Below the pieces are notes generated by a model that had not been told where the DNA came from, made no database searches, and saw nothing but the letters and a program-made list of their open reading frames with translations. Shown here piece by piece: positions 24,031 through 33,584 of a stretch of 45,957 nucleotides of DNA. Source of the DNA: Hespellia sp. Its GTDB lineage: Bacteria > Bacillota > Clostridia > Lachnospirales > Lachnospiraceae. A program made the translations under genes and the position numbers. The stretch covers positions 1 through 45,957 of the forward strand of contig JAQUUC010000027.1 in the NCBI GenBank assembly GCA_028694105.1. Reading direction: 5' to 3'. Every line of letters starts with the position of its first letter. The first letter of the stretch is position 1.

Positions 24031-26016
24031 ATGAGATTTAATAATCAAAATACGATTAACGAAATTCTTGCAGACGAGGGCATAAAGAAGTGCATTGGAG
24101 CATTCTTTCCGGAATCTATATTATATATGATTCCAGATGAATATTTGAGTAAGCCGATAACGGTTGTTGGGGAAGAAGTGATGATGCCGTGGGGAGGTCC
24201 GTTTATGGCGGATGATTTTCTGAACGCAGCAAATCAGGCCGATGATATAGTGAAAAATCACAGTTTCAAGTTTATTTCTTTATGGGAAGAACATAGTGAA
24301 GCGTATATTCCCGATATGAGTAAAAATGATGAAACCTCGGTTTCATTGATGGTGAAAAGCACCTGTGCAAGTTCCTGTGTGGGAAAGAATCGACCTGCCG
24401 TCATCATTTGCCCGGGAGGTGGATATCGTGTGCTTTCAGGTACTTCGGAAGGTGTGGAATTTGCTGAAAAAATGGAAGAAGCAGGATATGTTCCATTCAT
24501 TCTATATTATCGTCTTGCACCAAATCAGTTCCCCAAACCACAGGATGATTTAGTCAAAGCAATCCAATATGTACGTACTCATGCAGATGAATATGGGGTT
24601 GATCCAGATGATCTTATGCTTATGGGTTCTTCGGCAGGTGCGCATCTATGTGCATCCGTAGCAATGTTAGAAGTAGACACCCCAAATTGTCCTAATAAAT
24701 TATGTCTCAACTATCCGGTTATCAATTTTCAAAAAGAAATGCATGAAGATAGTGCGCTTGCACTTGTTGGAAATGATTCGAAATTGATGGACATGCTTTC
24801 GGTGGATCAACATATTACACCAAAATATCCGAAAACATTTCTATGGGCATGTGAAGATGATCTCTTAGTGCCTCCTAGTAATAGTGTTCGAATGGCCGAT
24901 GCATTAAAAGAAAAGGGTGTGGAATATGAGTTTCATTTATATCCTCAAGGTGGTCATGGCTGCGGATTGGCTATTGGAACATCAGCAGAAGGGTGGATGG
25001 ATGAAATGTTGAAATTCATGAATGGATTTTCACCACAGAGTACGATAAAGGAGATTACCAATATACCAGAACTAGGAGAAATTAATAAGTATCTTATGTT
25101 TGATAATAACCTGGATATTGGACAGGGAAATGATTTTTATGATTTGACATTGGAATTTATGAGACCAATCGGATGGAGTCCGGAAGGAATCATCAAAGGA
25201 ATCAACCATTTGGTTCAGCAGGTTGAAAATGGTGCAAAACTCTACCGCGTATATGCTGAGGAGGATCGAAAAGCAGATCCTGCCAAGGAAGATGTAACGA
25301 TTGTACGATTGATTCCAGAAGAAATTGACCCAAAGAAGCCTGTGATGATACTTGTTCCGGGCGGCGGGTATACTGCGGTATCTGTAGTCGTTGAAGCATA
25401 TCCGGCAGCAGCCGATTTTGTGAACTGTGGATATCAGGTTTTCGTAATGACCTACCGCATTGGAGGATTTGGTCAGTTTCCAAAGCCGATGGAAGATGTT
25501 GCACAGGTTATCCGCTTTATCTTTTCGCATTCAGTTGAATTTGATATTGATACCAACGAGTATGTTCTCAACGGTTATTCTGCAGGGGGGAATCTTGTGT
25601 GTACTTTTGGTACTCGTGAAAATGGATATGAAAAATACGGATTACAAAAGCCAAAAGCAATTTTGCCAATCTATGGTGTTCTTCGCGTGAAAGAATTTGC
25701 CCATAAAAATATGGATATTGTGGAAGATATGTTGAAGCGTATGTTTGGCGAACATTACAAGGTTAGTGATATTGAAAAGTATGATATTATGAGTCACTTG
25801 GATGAAGAATATCCACCTTGCTATGCGGTGCATGGTCTTGCGGATTCACTCTCTGAATTAGAAAGTGAGAAATATTTAAAAGAAGGGCTTGATCGTCATA
25901 ATATTCCATGCGTGGTAGAAACTATTCCAACAGCTGGACACGGATTTGGAGATGGGACTGGAACAGATGCTGCTGGCTGGGTGGAACGTGCAGTTGATTT
26001 TATCGAAAAAATATAA
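24031..26016 (+). CDS. Protein with two tandem alpha/beta hydrolase (esterase) domains
   Basis: 661 residues. Domain 1 has PGGGY (~128-132), GSSAGAH with S201, an acid in CEDDLLVPP and a histidine in QGGHGCG (~309). Domain 2 has PGGGY (~443-447), GYSAGGN with S517, an acid in HGLADSLSE and a histidine in TAGHGFG. Each domain is preceded by a ~70-110-residue helical segment (1-110 and ~335-410), suggesting whole-unit duplication. Both triads look complete, so it may remove two ester groups or act on a bulky substrate. No signal peptide. The start follows GGGAGAGGAG by 10 nt. It is co-transcribed with the acetylesterase upstream. Confidence 0.83.
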   Translation: MRFNNQNTINEILADEGIKKCIGAFFPESILYMIPDEYLSKPITVVGEEVMMPWGGPFMADDFLNAANQADDIVKNHSFKFISLWEEHSEAYIPDMSKNDETSVSLMVKSTCASSCVGKNRPAVIICPGGGYRVLSGTSEGVEFAEKMEEAGYVPFILYYRLAPNQFPKPQDDLVKAIQYVRTHADEYGVDPDDLMLMGSSAGAHLCASVAMLEVDTPNCPNKLCLNYPVINFQKEMHEDSALALVGNDSKLMDMLSVDQHITPKYPKTFLWACEDDLLVPPSNSVRMADALKEKGVEYEFHLYPQGGHGCGLAIGTSAEGWMDEMLKFMNGFSPQSTIKEITNIPELGEINKYLMFDNNLDIGQGNDFYDLTLEFMRPIGWSPEGIIKGINHLVQQVENGAKLYRVYAEEDRKADPAKEDVTIVRLIPEEIDPKKPVMILVPGGGYTAVSVVVEAYPAAADFVNCGYQVFVMTYRIGGFGQFPKPMEDVAQVIRFIFSHSVEFDIDTNEYVLNGYSAGGNLVCTFGTRENGYEKYGLQKPKAILPIYGVLRVKEFAHKNMDIVEDMLKRMFGEHYKVSDIEKYDIMSHLDEEYPPCYAVHGLADSLSELESEKYLKEGLDRHNIPCVVETIPTAGHGFGDGTGTDAAGWVERAVDFIEKI

Positions 26017-26128
26017 ATTTCAGATGAAAGATATGTTTCAAGATGGATTTGCGTCAATTACTTTGAGCAAAAAATGTGGAAAAGGTCGGTACAGACTTGT
26101 GATAGAAGAGTCGTCCTCTCGTCTGCTA

Positions 26129-26240
26129 CGAAAGAACAGGACAAAAATATACACAAAAGAAGATGAATAAATACTATTTTAAAAGATGAAATATTATTAC
26201 AGTAGAAGAAAAGTCGGACAGAGGAATCATCCCCTTGTCT
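26129..26240 (+). repeat. ~99-bp repeat, copy 1, with decayed palindrome
   Basis: This segment is colinear with 29253-29351 at roughly 80-85% identity by eye. It covers the codons for RTKIYT-EDE and stop, a spacer, and ATGAAATATTATTA followed by the GACA-type palindrome (26217-26240, decayed here). In copy 2 the first part is the C-terminus of an intact AraC gene; here it follows unrelated sequence. It is either the 3' relic of a lost AraC gene or a mobile repeat. Confidence 0.6.
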
Positions 26241-26266
26241 TAATCACAAAAAGGAGTGTATGAAAC

Positions 26267-26707
26267 ATGTCATTAAAAATGGGAAAAATCTTACATCTGG
26301 GAATTGTCGTGGAAGATCTCGAAAAAGCGGTAAAAATCTATGAGAACGAACTTGGAATCGGACCGTGGGTGATTGAGAGTGCCAGTCCATTCTTTGATGA
26401 TAAACTTGTAAATGATGGCGTGGGACTGAATATCCGCACAGCCATGTTCAAAGGTGATGGATACGAAATCGAGCTTTGTGCTCCAACGGGACATGGAGTA
26501 TTTCAGGATTGGATCAATGAAAAAGGACCGGGACTTCATCATGTGAAGTTTGAGTCAGAGGCATCTTACGAGGAGATCATCGAGACAGCAGAACGGGTTT
26601 CCGGAAGAAAGCCATATCTGGATGTGCGCTGGCCGGATGGAAAACCATTGGTCGCCTATGCAGATCTGTTAAAAGAGACTGGATTGTTGCTGGAAATTGG
26701 TAAGTAA
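26267..26707 (+). CDS. VOC-family protein (glyoxalase/methylmalonyl-CoA epimerase-like)
   Basis: 146 residues with two betaalphabetabetabeta units of the vicinal oxygen chelate fold. The likely metal ligands are H10 (ILHLGIVVEDLEKAVKIY), a glutamate in YEIELCAP, H92 in PGLHHVKFE and a final glutamate in LLLEIGK. Such proteins isomerise, epimerise or cleave small oxygenated molecules; the substrate cannot be told. AAAAAGGAG precedes the start. It is a single gene ended by a strong terminator. Its position between esterases and a Gfo/Idh oxidoreductase suggests a catabolic role. Confidence 0.8.
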   Translation: MSLKMGKILHLGIVVEDLEKAVKIYENELGIGPWVIESASPFFDDKLVNDGVGLNIRTAMFKGDGYEIELCAPTGHGVFQDWINEKGPGLHHVKFESEASYEEIIETAERVSGRKPYLDVRWPDGKPLVAYADLLKETGLLLEIGK

Positions 26708-26735
26708 TCAAGCAAAATATGGAATTCGTATATAG

Positions 26736-26776
26736 AAAATCAAGGCAACGTCATCTGGGAATTGCCTTGATTTTTT
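26736..26776. terminator. Bidirectional terminator
   Basis: AAAATCAAGGCAA (26736-26748) pairs with TTGCCTTGATTTT (26762-26774), with T-rich sequence on one side and A-rich on the other. It serves the VOC gene and, on the other strand, the convergent Gfo/Idh gene ending at 26804. Confidence 0.88.
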
Positions 26777-26803
26777 ATGCAATACGAAGAAAGTTCTCTT
26801 CTC

Positions 26804-27946
26804 CTATACAATTGCCCCTTCTTCATCAAATGCAAATGTCTGCATCCCGCGGTATCCGGACTCTAATGGCTCAGGTCTGGTACAGGAAGATTGCAATGTG
26901 TAAAATTGTCTGGTCTGAGAACTGATCTGAAGACCTTGTAATACTTCAAGACAGTGCGAGCCGAGTTGAACATCTGTCCGGGCAGTGCGGTTTTGACGGA
27001 GAGCCCATGCCATTTCAGCAACGCCGACACCGCGAGAATTATGAGGGAATCCAAACGCAGATATCTGTTCGATTGGTTCGAAACTTCCGGGTCTAAAAAG
27101 CTTCATCTCGCCACTGAACAATCCCGGATTCGGAAGGGAGAGTACCCCTTCTGTTCCGTAGATTAAAAATTGTGGCGGTGCGGATAGGATACTGTTGCCG
27201 TTCAGGTGAATGGTTCCGATCGCACCAGAAGCAAATTTTAAAGAACCCATCATCATGTCCTCATTGACATATGTATACGATTCTCCGAAATGAGGATGTG
27301 TGATTTGTTTGTGGATACGATTTGGGTACATAGTTTCTACGATGCCACATACTTCTTTGACTGGACCTAAGAGTCCAACCATTTCTGTGATAAGGTAGAT
27401 GCCAAAGTCAAATCCAATTCCACCGGCAGGTTCATTGATAAATGCAAGACGGTCTGCAAATACATTCATATCCTGACTGACACACGCGTATACACTCGTA
27501 ACAGTACCGAGCATTCCTCTGTCTATCATGTCACGGGCATGTTGCCATGCAGAACCTAAGAAATGATCCGGAGCACTGCAGAGATATAAATTTTTGCTTT
27601 TTGCCAATTCGATTAATTCTTTTGCATTCTCCGCTTCAGGCGTAATTACTTTTTCGGTGTAAACATGTTTTCCAGATTGCAGTGCTTGATGAATCAGCGT
27701 GTAGTGTGCTGGTGCAGGCGTCAGATTGACAATGAGTTCAATCTCTGGGTCAGCCATAATGTCTTCGACTGTAGAATTTTGAATACCGTATTTTTCAGAT
27801 TTCACCTGCGCACTGATCCCTCCTTTGGAAGCACATTTTACTAAATCAATGATGGAAAATCTGTGAATCAGATTTTCAAAATAAATATCACTGATGTCAC
27901 CGCATCCAATGATGGCGGTTTTGACTGGTCTCACATTGTGGTGCAT
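26804..27946 (-). CDS. Gfo/Idh/MocA-family oxidoreductase
   Basis: 380 residues. The N-terminal Rossmann domain begins VKTAIIGCGDISD (~6-18). The usual EKP motif appears as TEKVITPEAENAKEL (~95-110), with the lysine kept and Pro replaced by Val. A C-terminal alpha/beta dimerisation domain follows, with GGIGFDFGIYLITEM near the expected catalytic region. Members oxidise or reduce sugars, inositols or glycosides with NAD(P). I place the start at 27946 because GAGGAA is just upstream and the fold begins here; an in-frame ATG 90 nt earlier adds non-family residues. It is divergent from the AraC gene at 28206, its likely regulator. Confidence 0.87.
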   Translation of the reverse strand: MHHNVRPVKTAIIGCGDISDIYFENLIHRFSIIDLVKCASKGGISAQVKSEKYGIQNSTVEDIMADPEIELIVNLTPAPAHYTLIHQALQSGKHVYTEKVITPEAENAKELIELAKSKNLYLCSAPDHFLGSAWQHARDMIDRGMLGTVTSVYACVSQDMNVFADRLAFINEPAGGIGFDFGIYLITEMVGLLGPVKEVCGIVETMYPNRIHKQITHPHFGESYTYVNEDMMMGSLKFASGAIGTIHLNGNSILSAPPQFLIYGTEGVLSLPNPGLFSGEMKLFRPGSFEPIEQISAFGFPHNSRGVGVAEMAWALRQNRTARTDVQLGSHCLEVLQGLQISSQTRQFYTLQSSCTRPEPLESGYRGMQTFAFDEEGAIV

Positions 27947-28107
27947 AAATAATTCCTCACTTTCAAAATAGTAGTTGTAGCTCATTTGACAATAGTATAC
28001 GTGATTTGTTTCTGATTTTGGAAAGAAAATGTGCATTTGTATGCAAAGAGAAAAAGTGGGAGGTTGTGTACAGTATATATCTGAACAAGAATAAAAATGT
28101 GTACATC

Positions 28108-28140
28108 AAAACCGATTTATATGTTAAAATCGATTCATAT
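28108..28140 (+). promoter_or_regulatory. Direct repeat in the AraC/oxidoreductase divergent region
   Basis: AAAACCGATTTATAT (28108-28122) and AAAATCGATTCATAT (28126-28140) are 15-bp direct repeats with starts 18 bp apart. AraC-family proteins often bind direct repeats of this kind. It lies 66 bp upstream of the AraC start and 162 bp from the divergent oxidoreductase start. Confidence 0.45.
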
Positions 28141-28205
28141 AGATGAGAGACGATTACCAATAATATGTGTAGTATGCAGAACGTTTTTACAGAGGGAATA
28201 CAAAA

Positions 28206-29294
28206 ATGAAATATATAACAATGAATAAAACACTGATGGAATTGAATGAGGAAGAAAAAGAATTTAAAAAGTTATATCGCACGACTGAAGGAAAAGAAAT
28301 CCTGACGAAGCCGATGCGTTACCCTGAATATCAGCAATTTGCCAAGGAGCACCCAGGCTGGATTAATCTAGAGGTGTTTTATGCGGAGCGAACAAGAGAG
28401 AATCTTGGAAGTACAATTGCAGACGTAGGGGAAATTGAGCGCGGAGAAGGAATCGCAGTCGAGAGACATGGCAGATACAGCTATCCCCTTGTTCATAACC
28501 ATGCATATATTGAGATTGTGTATGTATTTAGTGGGAGATGCACGCACTATGTGGATGACCAGCCTTTTGAGATGATAGAAGGGGCCCTGTGTATCCTTGC
28601 ACCGAATGCGATGCATGTCATTGTAGCGATGGAAGATGAGGATGTGATTCTGAATATTCTAATGAGTAAAGAAGTGCTGAATCAGTCATTTCTAAAGATG
28701 GTGAAAGAAAAACGTCTGCTTGCAGATTTTTTTGAAAATGTGTTATATGGCAAAACGGTCAGTCCATATATTATATTTCCAACTGGAAAAGATGCGTGGA
28801 TGCACGAACTGTTGTTAGCCATGTATCAGGAGGCAAATGAAAAGAAATATGCCTATCGGGACAGCTTGGAATTGTATGTCAGACAGATGTTCATCCATGT
28901 AATCCGGCAGTATGAGATGCTTGCGAAAGTAGCAACGCCACAGGAAACACAGATGCAGGATAATATCGTTGCTGTACTTGGCTATTTGGCTGTGAATTAC
29001 AATCAGGTGACATTAAAAAAACTGGCGGATTTCTTTTGCTATAGTGAGTCTTACATGAGCAGAATTCTGAAAAAATTTACGGGAAAGACATTTGGGGCAG
29101 TTGTGACTGAGCTTCAAATGAAACGTGCGGAAGAACTACTGATGCAGACAGAACAGTCGCTCAATGATATTGCACAAGAGGTCGGATGTTTCGATTATAG
29201 TCATTTTAGTCGGAAATTCAAGAAGGCATATGGGGAATCTCCGGATACTTACCGGAAGAATAGGACAAAAATTTACACGAATGAGGACGAATAA
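28206..29294 (+). CDS. AraC-family regulator with N-terminal cupin
   Basis: 362 residues. An N-terminal ~75-residue lead-in precedes a cupin (~80-165, including RHGRYSYPLVHNHAYIEIVY and EGALCILAPNAMHV). A helical linker and a C-terminal double HTH follow (~255-350: LKKLADFFCYSESYMSRILKK, LNDIAQEVGCFDYSHFSRKFKK). GAGGG lies 9 nt before the start. It probably senses a sugar and controls the GH106-like gene downstream and/or the divergent oxidoreductase. Its last 13 codons and the following ~60 bp are repeated at 26129-26226. Confidence 0.88.
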   Translation: MKYITMNKTLMELNEEEKEFKKLYRTTEGKEILTKPMRYPEYQQFAKEHPGWINLEVFYAERTRENLGSTIADVGEIERGEGIAVERHGRYSYPLVHNHAYIEIVYVFSGRCTHYVDDQPFEMIEGALCILAPNAMHVIVAMEDEDVILNILMSKEVLNQSFLKMVKEKRLLADFFENVLYGKTVSPYIIFPTGKDAWMHELLLAMYQEANEKKYAYRDSLELYVRQMFIHVIRQYEMLAKVATPQETQMQDNIVAVLGYLAVNYNQVTLKKLADFFCYSESYMSRILKKFTGKTFGAVVTELQMKRAEELLMQTEQSLNDIAQEVGCFDYSHFSRKFKKAYGESPDTYRKNRTKIYTNEDE

Positions 29295-29373
29295 GTACTA
29301 GTTTGAAAGATGAAATATTATTATAGTAGAGGAAAAGTGGGACAAGGAGACGCAGGAACTGTCACCTTGTCCC
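29253..29373 (+). repeat. ~99-bp repeat, copy 2, ending in a GACAAGG palindrome
   Basis: Copy 2 of the repeat at 26129. It ends with an inverted repeat, GGGACAAGGAGAC (29339-29351) and GTCACCTTGTCCC (29361-29373), one mismatch. This sits immediately before the AGGAGG site of the GH106-like gene, so the hairpin could regulate that gene's expression or separate it from the AraC transcript. Confidence 0.6.
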
Positions 29374-29393
29374 AACCTTTAGGAGGATTAAGG

Positions 29394-32042
29394 ATGAATA
29401 ATACAAAACAGGAAAATCATATTTTCCCATTTTTATGGATGCGTGGCGAAGATGAAAAGGTAATGCGTACAGAGATGGAGAAGATTGCTGATTGCGGAAT
29501 CGGCGCGGTCTGCGTGGAGGCTCGTCCTCACGATGACTACTGCGGACCGGGATGGTGGCATGACATGGATATCATCATCGAGGAAGCAGAGAAACGTGAT
29601 ATGAAAATCTGGATCTTGGATGACAAGCATTTTCCAACCGGATATGCGAACGGACTGATTGAGACAAAGTATCCGGAGAGAAAGAAAACATACATCAACT
29701 ATTCATCAGCAGATGTGTTTGGTGCGCCTCATAAGCTGACTTTGAATGTAAAGCGTATGCTTCAGCCGACGGTAAAATTCTGGGAGATTGGACAGCCAGT
29801 CAATCAGGAAGAACGAGATAGAAATGAATTCGTTTCTATGACAGCACTACCGTTTCATGAGGGGAACATTTTCACAGAAGGAGCGATTGATTTATCCGAT
29901 ACATTTGATGGAGAAAATGCTACTTTTGAACTCCCGGAAGGTGCATGGAAGGTTGTCGTTGTATACAAGACGAAGACGGATGGTGGGGATGAAGCGTACA
30001 TCAATCTGATTGACGAGGTGTCTGCACGTACACAGCTCGAGGGTGTATACGAAGCTCATTATGAAAAATATGGTGACAAGTTCGGAACAACGATTGCTGG
30101 ATTTTTCTCAGATGAACCACAGTTTGGAAATCTTCCGGGATTTTCCAAGGATGCGATTGTTGGTAAAAAGGATATGCCGCTTCCATGGAGTGATGAGTTA
30201 GACGCTATGCTGACAGAAAAATATGGCGATACGATGAAAAATGTACTTCCTTATCTCTGGAATACAAGTGATGAGATGGTACTCTGTCCACAGATTCGTT
30301 TTGATTACATGGACGCCGTATCGAGATTATATGAGAAGAACTTTAGCCGTGCCATCGGTGCATGGTGCGAAGAGCACGGCGTGGAATATATCGGTCACGT
30401 TGTGGAAGATGAGGGGTGCCACAGCCGGCTTGGACTTGGCGCAGCACACTATTTCCGCGCGATGGCAGGACAGCACATGGCTGGTATCGATATTATCGGT
30501 GGGCAGGTAGTGTATGGTGCACCAGATCTGCTTCATACGGATATGCTGCCAATCGACGGAGAATTCCATCATTATACGACTGGCAAACTAGGTGCGTCCT
30601 GTGGACATCTCGACCCATTGAAGAAAGGTCGCACCATGGTAGAACTTTTCGGCGCATATGGCTGGAAATTTGGCGTGCGCGACATGAAATATCTGTTGGA
30701 TCATGTACTGACAAAAGGAGTAAATTATCTGGTGCCACACGCATTTTCAATGGCGGAATATCCGGATCTGGACTGCCCGCCACATTTCTATGCGAGAGGC
30801 AATAATCCGGAGTTCCCATATTTTGCGGAACTGATGAAATATGCGAACAGAATGTGCGATCTCTTAAGCGGTGGACGCCACGTAGCTACGGCGGCAGTAC
30901 TCTATGATGCAGAAGCAGAATGGGCAGGTGACCGCATGGCGATGCAGAAGGTGAATAAACAGCTGCTTACGAACCAGATCGATCTGGATATTGTCAGTAC
31001 CGATATGTTAGTGGAGCAGGCAGCATATTATGGAACGAAAGTAGAAGATAAGAAGTTAAAGATCAACAAGGAAACATTTGATGTACTGATCATTCCTTAT
31101 ACGCAGAGAATTACAAAAGAGCTTGTATCATTTATCGAACATGCAGACGGACTTCCGATTATCTTTATTGATGCACTTCCGGAGCAGGTCGTTAATGCAG
31201 AAGACAAAGCAGTGCCGGAAGCGGTTCTGGCATGTGACGTTGCAGCACTTGACCATCTTGCAAAGACATTAAAAGATGCAGGTTATTATGACGTAACTCT
31301 GAGTGAATATTTCCGGGATTTAAGCGTCTATCACTATGTGAAGGATCAGGATATCTTCATGTTCCAAAATGAATCTGCAACCAAGGCATTTGAAGGAGAG
31401 ATTACACTTCCGACGAATAAGAAACTCTGCATTATGACCGGATTGGATGGAACGAAGGCGGTGCTGCCGGGAAAAATACATGGCGATAAGATTACGACCT
31501 ATATTCGCTTAGAGCCTGCGGAATCATGTATTATCATGGAAATGGATGAGGCAAAAGATTATCCATTATTCAAATCTGTGAAAGAGGTCATGGATTCCTG
31601 CAAACATGTCATTGCCATGGAACAGAATTGGACCGTCAGCAAGACGAAAATGATTGATTATCCATCCTTTGGAGCGCGAGAGACAATGGAGACACTCGTT
31701 CCGATGTCAGATAAGGAACCGAATTTCGCCGGAGTGATTCTCTATGAAAAGGAAGTAGAACTCACTGCAAAACCAGAGAAAGCATTTATCACGATGGAAC
31801 ATGTATATGATGTGATGAAAGTTATGGTCAATGGTGAGGCGGCCGGTATCTGCCTCCAGCCTCCATATCGTATGGAAATCAGCAAATATCTGAAGGCAGG
31901 AAACAATGAGATTGCCATAGAAGTTGCGACAACGCCGGATCGGGATCAGGCAAATTATCCGGCACCACCGTTTGTAATGTCACATGTGGTGAAAGAGCCG
32001 ACTGGAATGTTTGGAAAAGTTGAACTGTATTGTGACAACTGA
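29394..32042 (+). CDS. GH106-like glycoside hydrolase (putative alpha-L-rhamnosidase family)
   Basis: 882 residues, cytoplasmic. The N-terminal barrel carries FPFLWMRGEDEKVM, RPHDDYCGPGWWHDMD and ILDDKHFPTGYANG. Central candidate catalytic acids are in FFSDEPQFG (~240-248) and HVVEDEGCHS (~332-341). A C-terminal galactose-binding-like beta-sandwich (~770-880) includes VYDVMKVMVNGEAAG. This pattern fits the GH106/Glyco_hydro_106 type, which removes alpha-L-rhamnose, but related proteins of unknown activity exist. AGGAGG (29381-29386) fixes the start; an ATG at 29310 lies in the repeat. It is the downstream neighbour of the AraC gene. Confidence 0.72.
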   Translation: MNNTKQENHIFPFLWMRGEDEKVMRTEMEKIADCGIGAVCVEARPHDDYCGPGWWHDMDIIIEEAEKRDMKIWILDDKHFPTGYANGLIETKYPERKKTYINYSSADVFGAPHKLTLNVKRMLQPTVKFWEIGQPVNQEERDRNEFVSMTALPFHEGNIFTEGAIDLSDTFDGENATFELPEGAWKVVVVYKTKTDGGDEAYINLIDEVSARTQLEGVYEAHYEKYGDKFGTTIAGFFSDEPQFGNLPGFSKDAIVGKKDMPLPWSDELDAMLTEKYGDTMKNVLPYLWNTSDEMVLCPQIRFDYMDAVSRLYEKNFSRAIGAWCEEHGVEYIGHVVEDEGCHSRLGLGAAHYFRAMAGQHMAGIDIIGGQVVYGAPDLLHTDMLPIDGEFHHYTTGKLGASCGHLDPLKKGRTMVELFGAYGWKFGVRDMKYLLDHVLTKGVNYLVPHAFSMAEYPDLDCPPHFYARGNNPEFPYFAELMKYANRMCDLLSGGRHVATAAVLYDAEAEWAGDRMAMQKVNKQLLTNQIDLDIVSTDMLVEQAAYYGTKVEDKKLKINKETFDVLIIPYTQRITKELVSFIEHADGLPIIFIDALPEQVVNAEDKAVPEAVLACDVAALDHLAKTLKDAGYYDVTLSEYFRDLSVYHYVKDQDIFMFQNESATKAFEGEITLPTNKKLCIMTGLDGTKAVLPGKIHGDKITTYIRLEPAESCIIMEMDEAKDYPLFKSVKEVMDSCKHVIAMEQNWTVSKTKMIDYPSFGARETMETLVPMSDKEPNFAGVILYEKEVELTAKPEKAFITMEHVYDVMKVMVNGEAAGICLQPPYRMEISKYLKAGNNEIAIEVATTPDRDQANYPAPPFVMSHVVKEPTGMFGKVELYCDN

Positions 32043-32255
32043 AATGGATTGATTGAATTTGCGCCTGCAAGGTCAAAAACATAGGTTCCATTTTTAACCT
32101 CATTAAAATCTTCTAAGAAAACTAAGCAAAAATTCATTCAAAACAAGTCATTATATAAAGCGCTGATTTGATAAGAAACATCTATAATTAAGGTAAGCGA
32201 GTCTTGAATAAAGAACAAGAAGACACTGGAAAAGATGGAATAGGATGTAGACAAA
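32043..32255. other. Intergenic region before the MATE gene
   Basis: 213 bp. AGGTT/AACCT around 32083-32100 can form a short hairpin but without a proper T-run. TATAAT at 32183-32188 is a possible -10 box without a clear -35. No gene is supported here. Confidence 0.35.
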
Positions 32256-33584
32256 ATGAGCGTACAGAAGGATATGACAGAAGGAAAACCAATTGGATTG
32301 ATTATCAGATTTGCAATACCGATGTTTATCGGAACGGTTTTCCAACAATTATACAACATGGTAGATTCCATTGTGGTGGGGAGATTTGTAGGTGCAGATG
32401 CATTGGCAGCGGTTGGAGCATGTGCTCCATCATATAGCCTGATCATTGCTTTGGTGATGGGACTGGCGACAGGTTCGTCGGTGATTATCTCGCAGGCATT
32501 TGGCTCGGGAGATCGGAAGAGAACGAAAAGTGCTTATTTTTCATCTCTGATTGTAATATTCGTTACGGGAGTGATTCTTACAGTAGTCGGGCTGCTTGTT
32601 GCAGTTCCACTTCTTAAAATACTGGGAACACCGGAAGTCCTGATCGATGATTGTAAACATTATCTTTGGATTATGTGTATCGGAATTGTGGCAACCTGCC
32701 TCTATAATGCGATGGCAGGTTTCTTGAGGGCGGTCGGTAATTCCGTGATCCCGTTGGTAGCGCTGATTATCGCAAGCATCATAAATGTTATTCTGGATAT
32801 TTTCTTCGTGCTGGTGTTAGGCATGGGCGTACCGGGAGTGGCAGTTGCAACAATACTTGCCCAATTGGTGTCCGGCTTATATTGTCTCATCTATATTGAA
32901 TGCAAGATGCCACAGTATCATATACAGCCGAAAGAATTTGAAGTGGAAAAAGACATGATGACTGAGATGATTCGAATCGGTGCGCCGGCAGCATTGTCAA
33001 GCTCGATTGTGTCAATTTCAACGATGTTCCTGCAAAAAGCTGTCAATGCATATGGTACAGATGTTATCGCTGCTTATACAGCCGGCAATCGAACGGAACA
33101 GATCTGTTTTTGCCTGAGTTTTGCAATTGGCAGTGCGGTAGGTACATTCTGCGGACAGAATGTTGGGGCAAAACGTCTCGACCGGGTTATTCAGGGGCTT
33201 CATGCAGGATATATCATTACGCTGGCTTATAACATCGTGGTTGGAGCAGCCGCATTTATAGGTGCAAAATATGTATTGATGATTTTTACCACTGATGCAA
33301 ATGTTATCCGGATTGGAATTGGTCTTGTGCGGGTGACGACACTATTTGCACCGGTGCTGGGTATGGTATTTGTATATCAGAATTTCCTGCGAAATGTATC
33401 GGATGTCAAGCCAACCGTGTGGATGAGCCTTGCGGAAGTTGTGGCCAGAGGATGTCTGGGCTTCGTGTTCTCGGCATTGTTTGGTTATGCAGGCATCTGG
33501 TGGGCAACACCGGTTGGATGGACAGGATCGATGCTGATCGGGTATGTGAGCTATCGCTCTGGTAGATGGAAGGAGAGAGTGTGA
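32256..33584 (+). CDS. MATE-family multidrug/metabolite exporter
   Basis: 442 residues with ~12 membrane segments. The N-terminus, PIGLIIRFAIPMFIGTVFQQ and LYNMVDSIVVGRFVGADALA, is the typical MATE (MatE) start, and the second half repeats the fold (IRIGAPAALSSSIVSISTMF). MATE proteins export organic cations, drugs or metabolites using Na+ or H+. In this setting it could expel toxic aglycones, which is speculative. The ribosome binding site is weak. Its stop (33582-33584) overlaps by 1 nt the start of a decayed acetylesterase gene, so the two were once translationally coupled. Confidence 0.88.
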   Translation: MSVQKDMTEGKPIGLIIRFAIPMFIGTVFQQLYNMVDSIVVGRFVGADALAAVGACAPSYSLIIALVMGLATGSSVIISQAFGSGDRKRTKSAYFSSLIVIFVTGVILTVVGLLVAVPLLKILGTPEVLIDDCKHYLWIMCIGIVATCLYNAMAGFLRAVGNSVIPLVALIIASIINVILDIFFVLVLGMGVPGVAVATILAQLVSGLYCLIYIECKMPQYHIQPKEFEVEKDMMTEMIRIGAPAALSSSIVSISTMFLQKAVNAYGTDVIAAYTAGNRTEQICFCLSFAIGSAVGTFCGQNVGAKRLDRVIQGLHAGYIITLAYNIVVGAAAFIGAKYVLMIFTTDANVIRIGIGLVRVTTLFAPVLGMVFVYQNFLRNVSDVKPTVWMSLAEVVARGCLGFVFSALFGYAGIWWATPVGWTGSMLIGYVSYRSGRWKERV

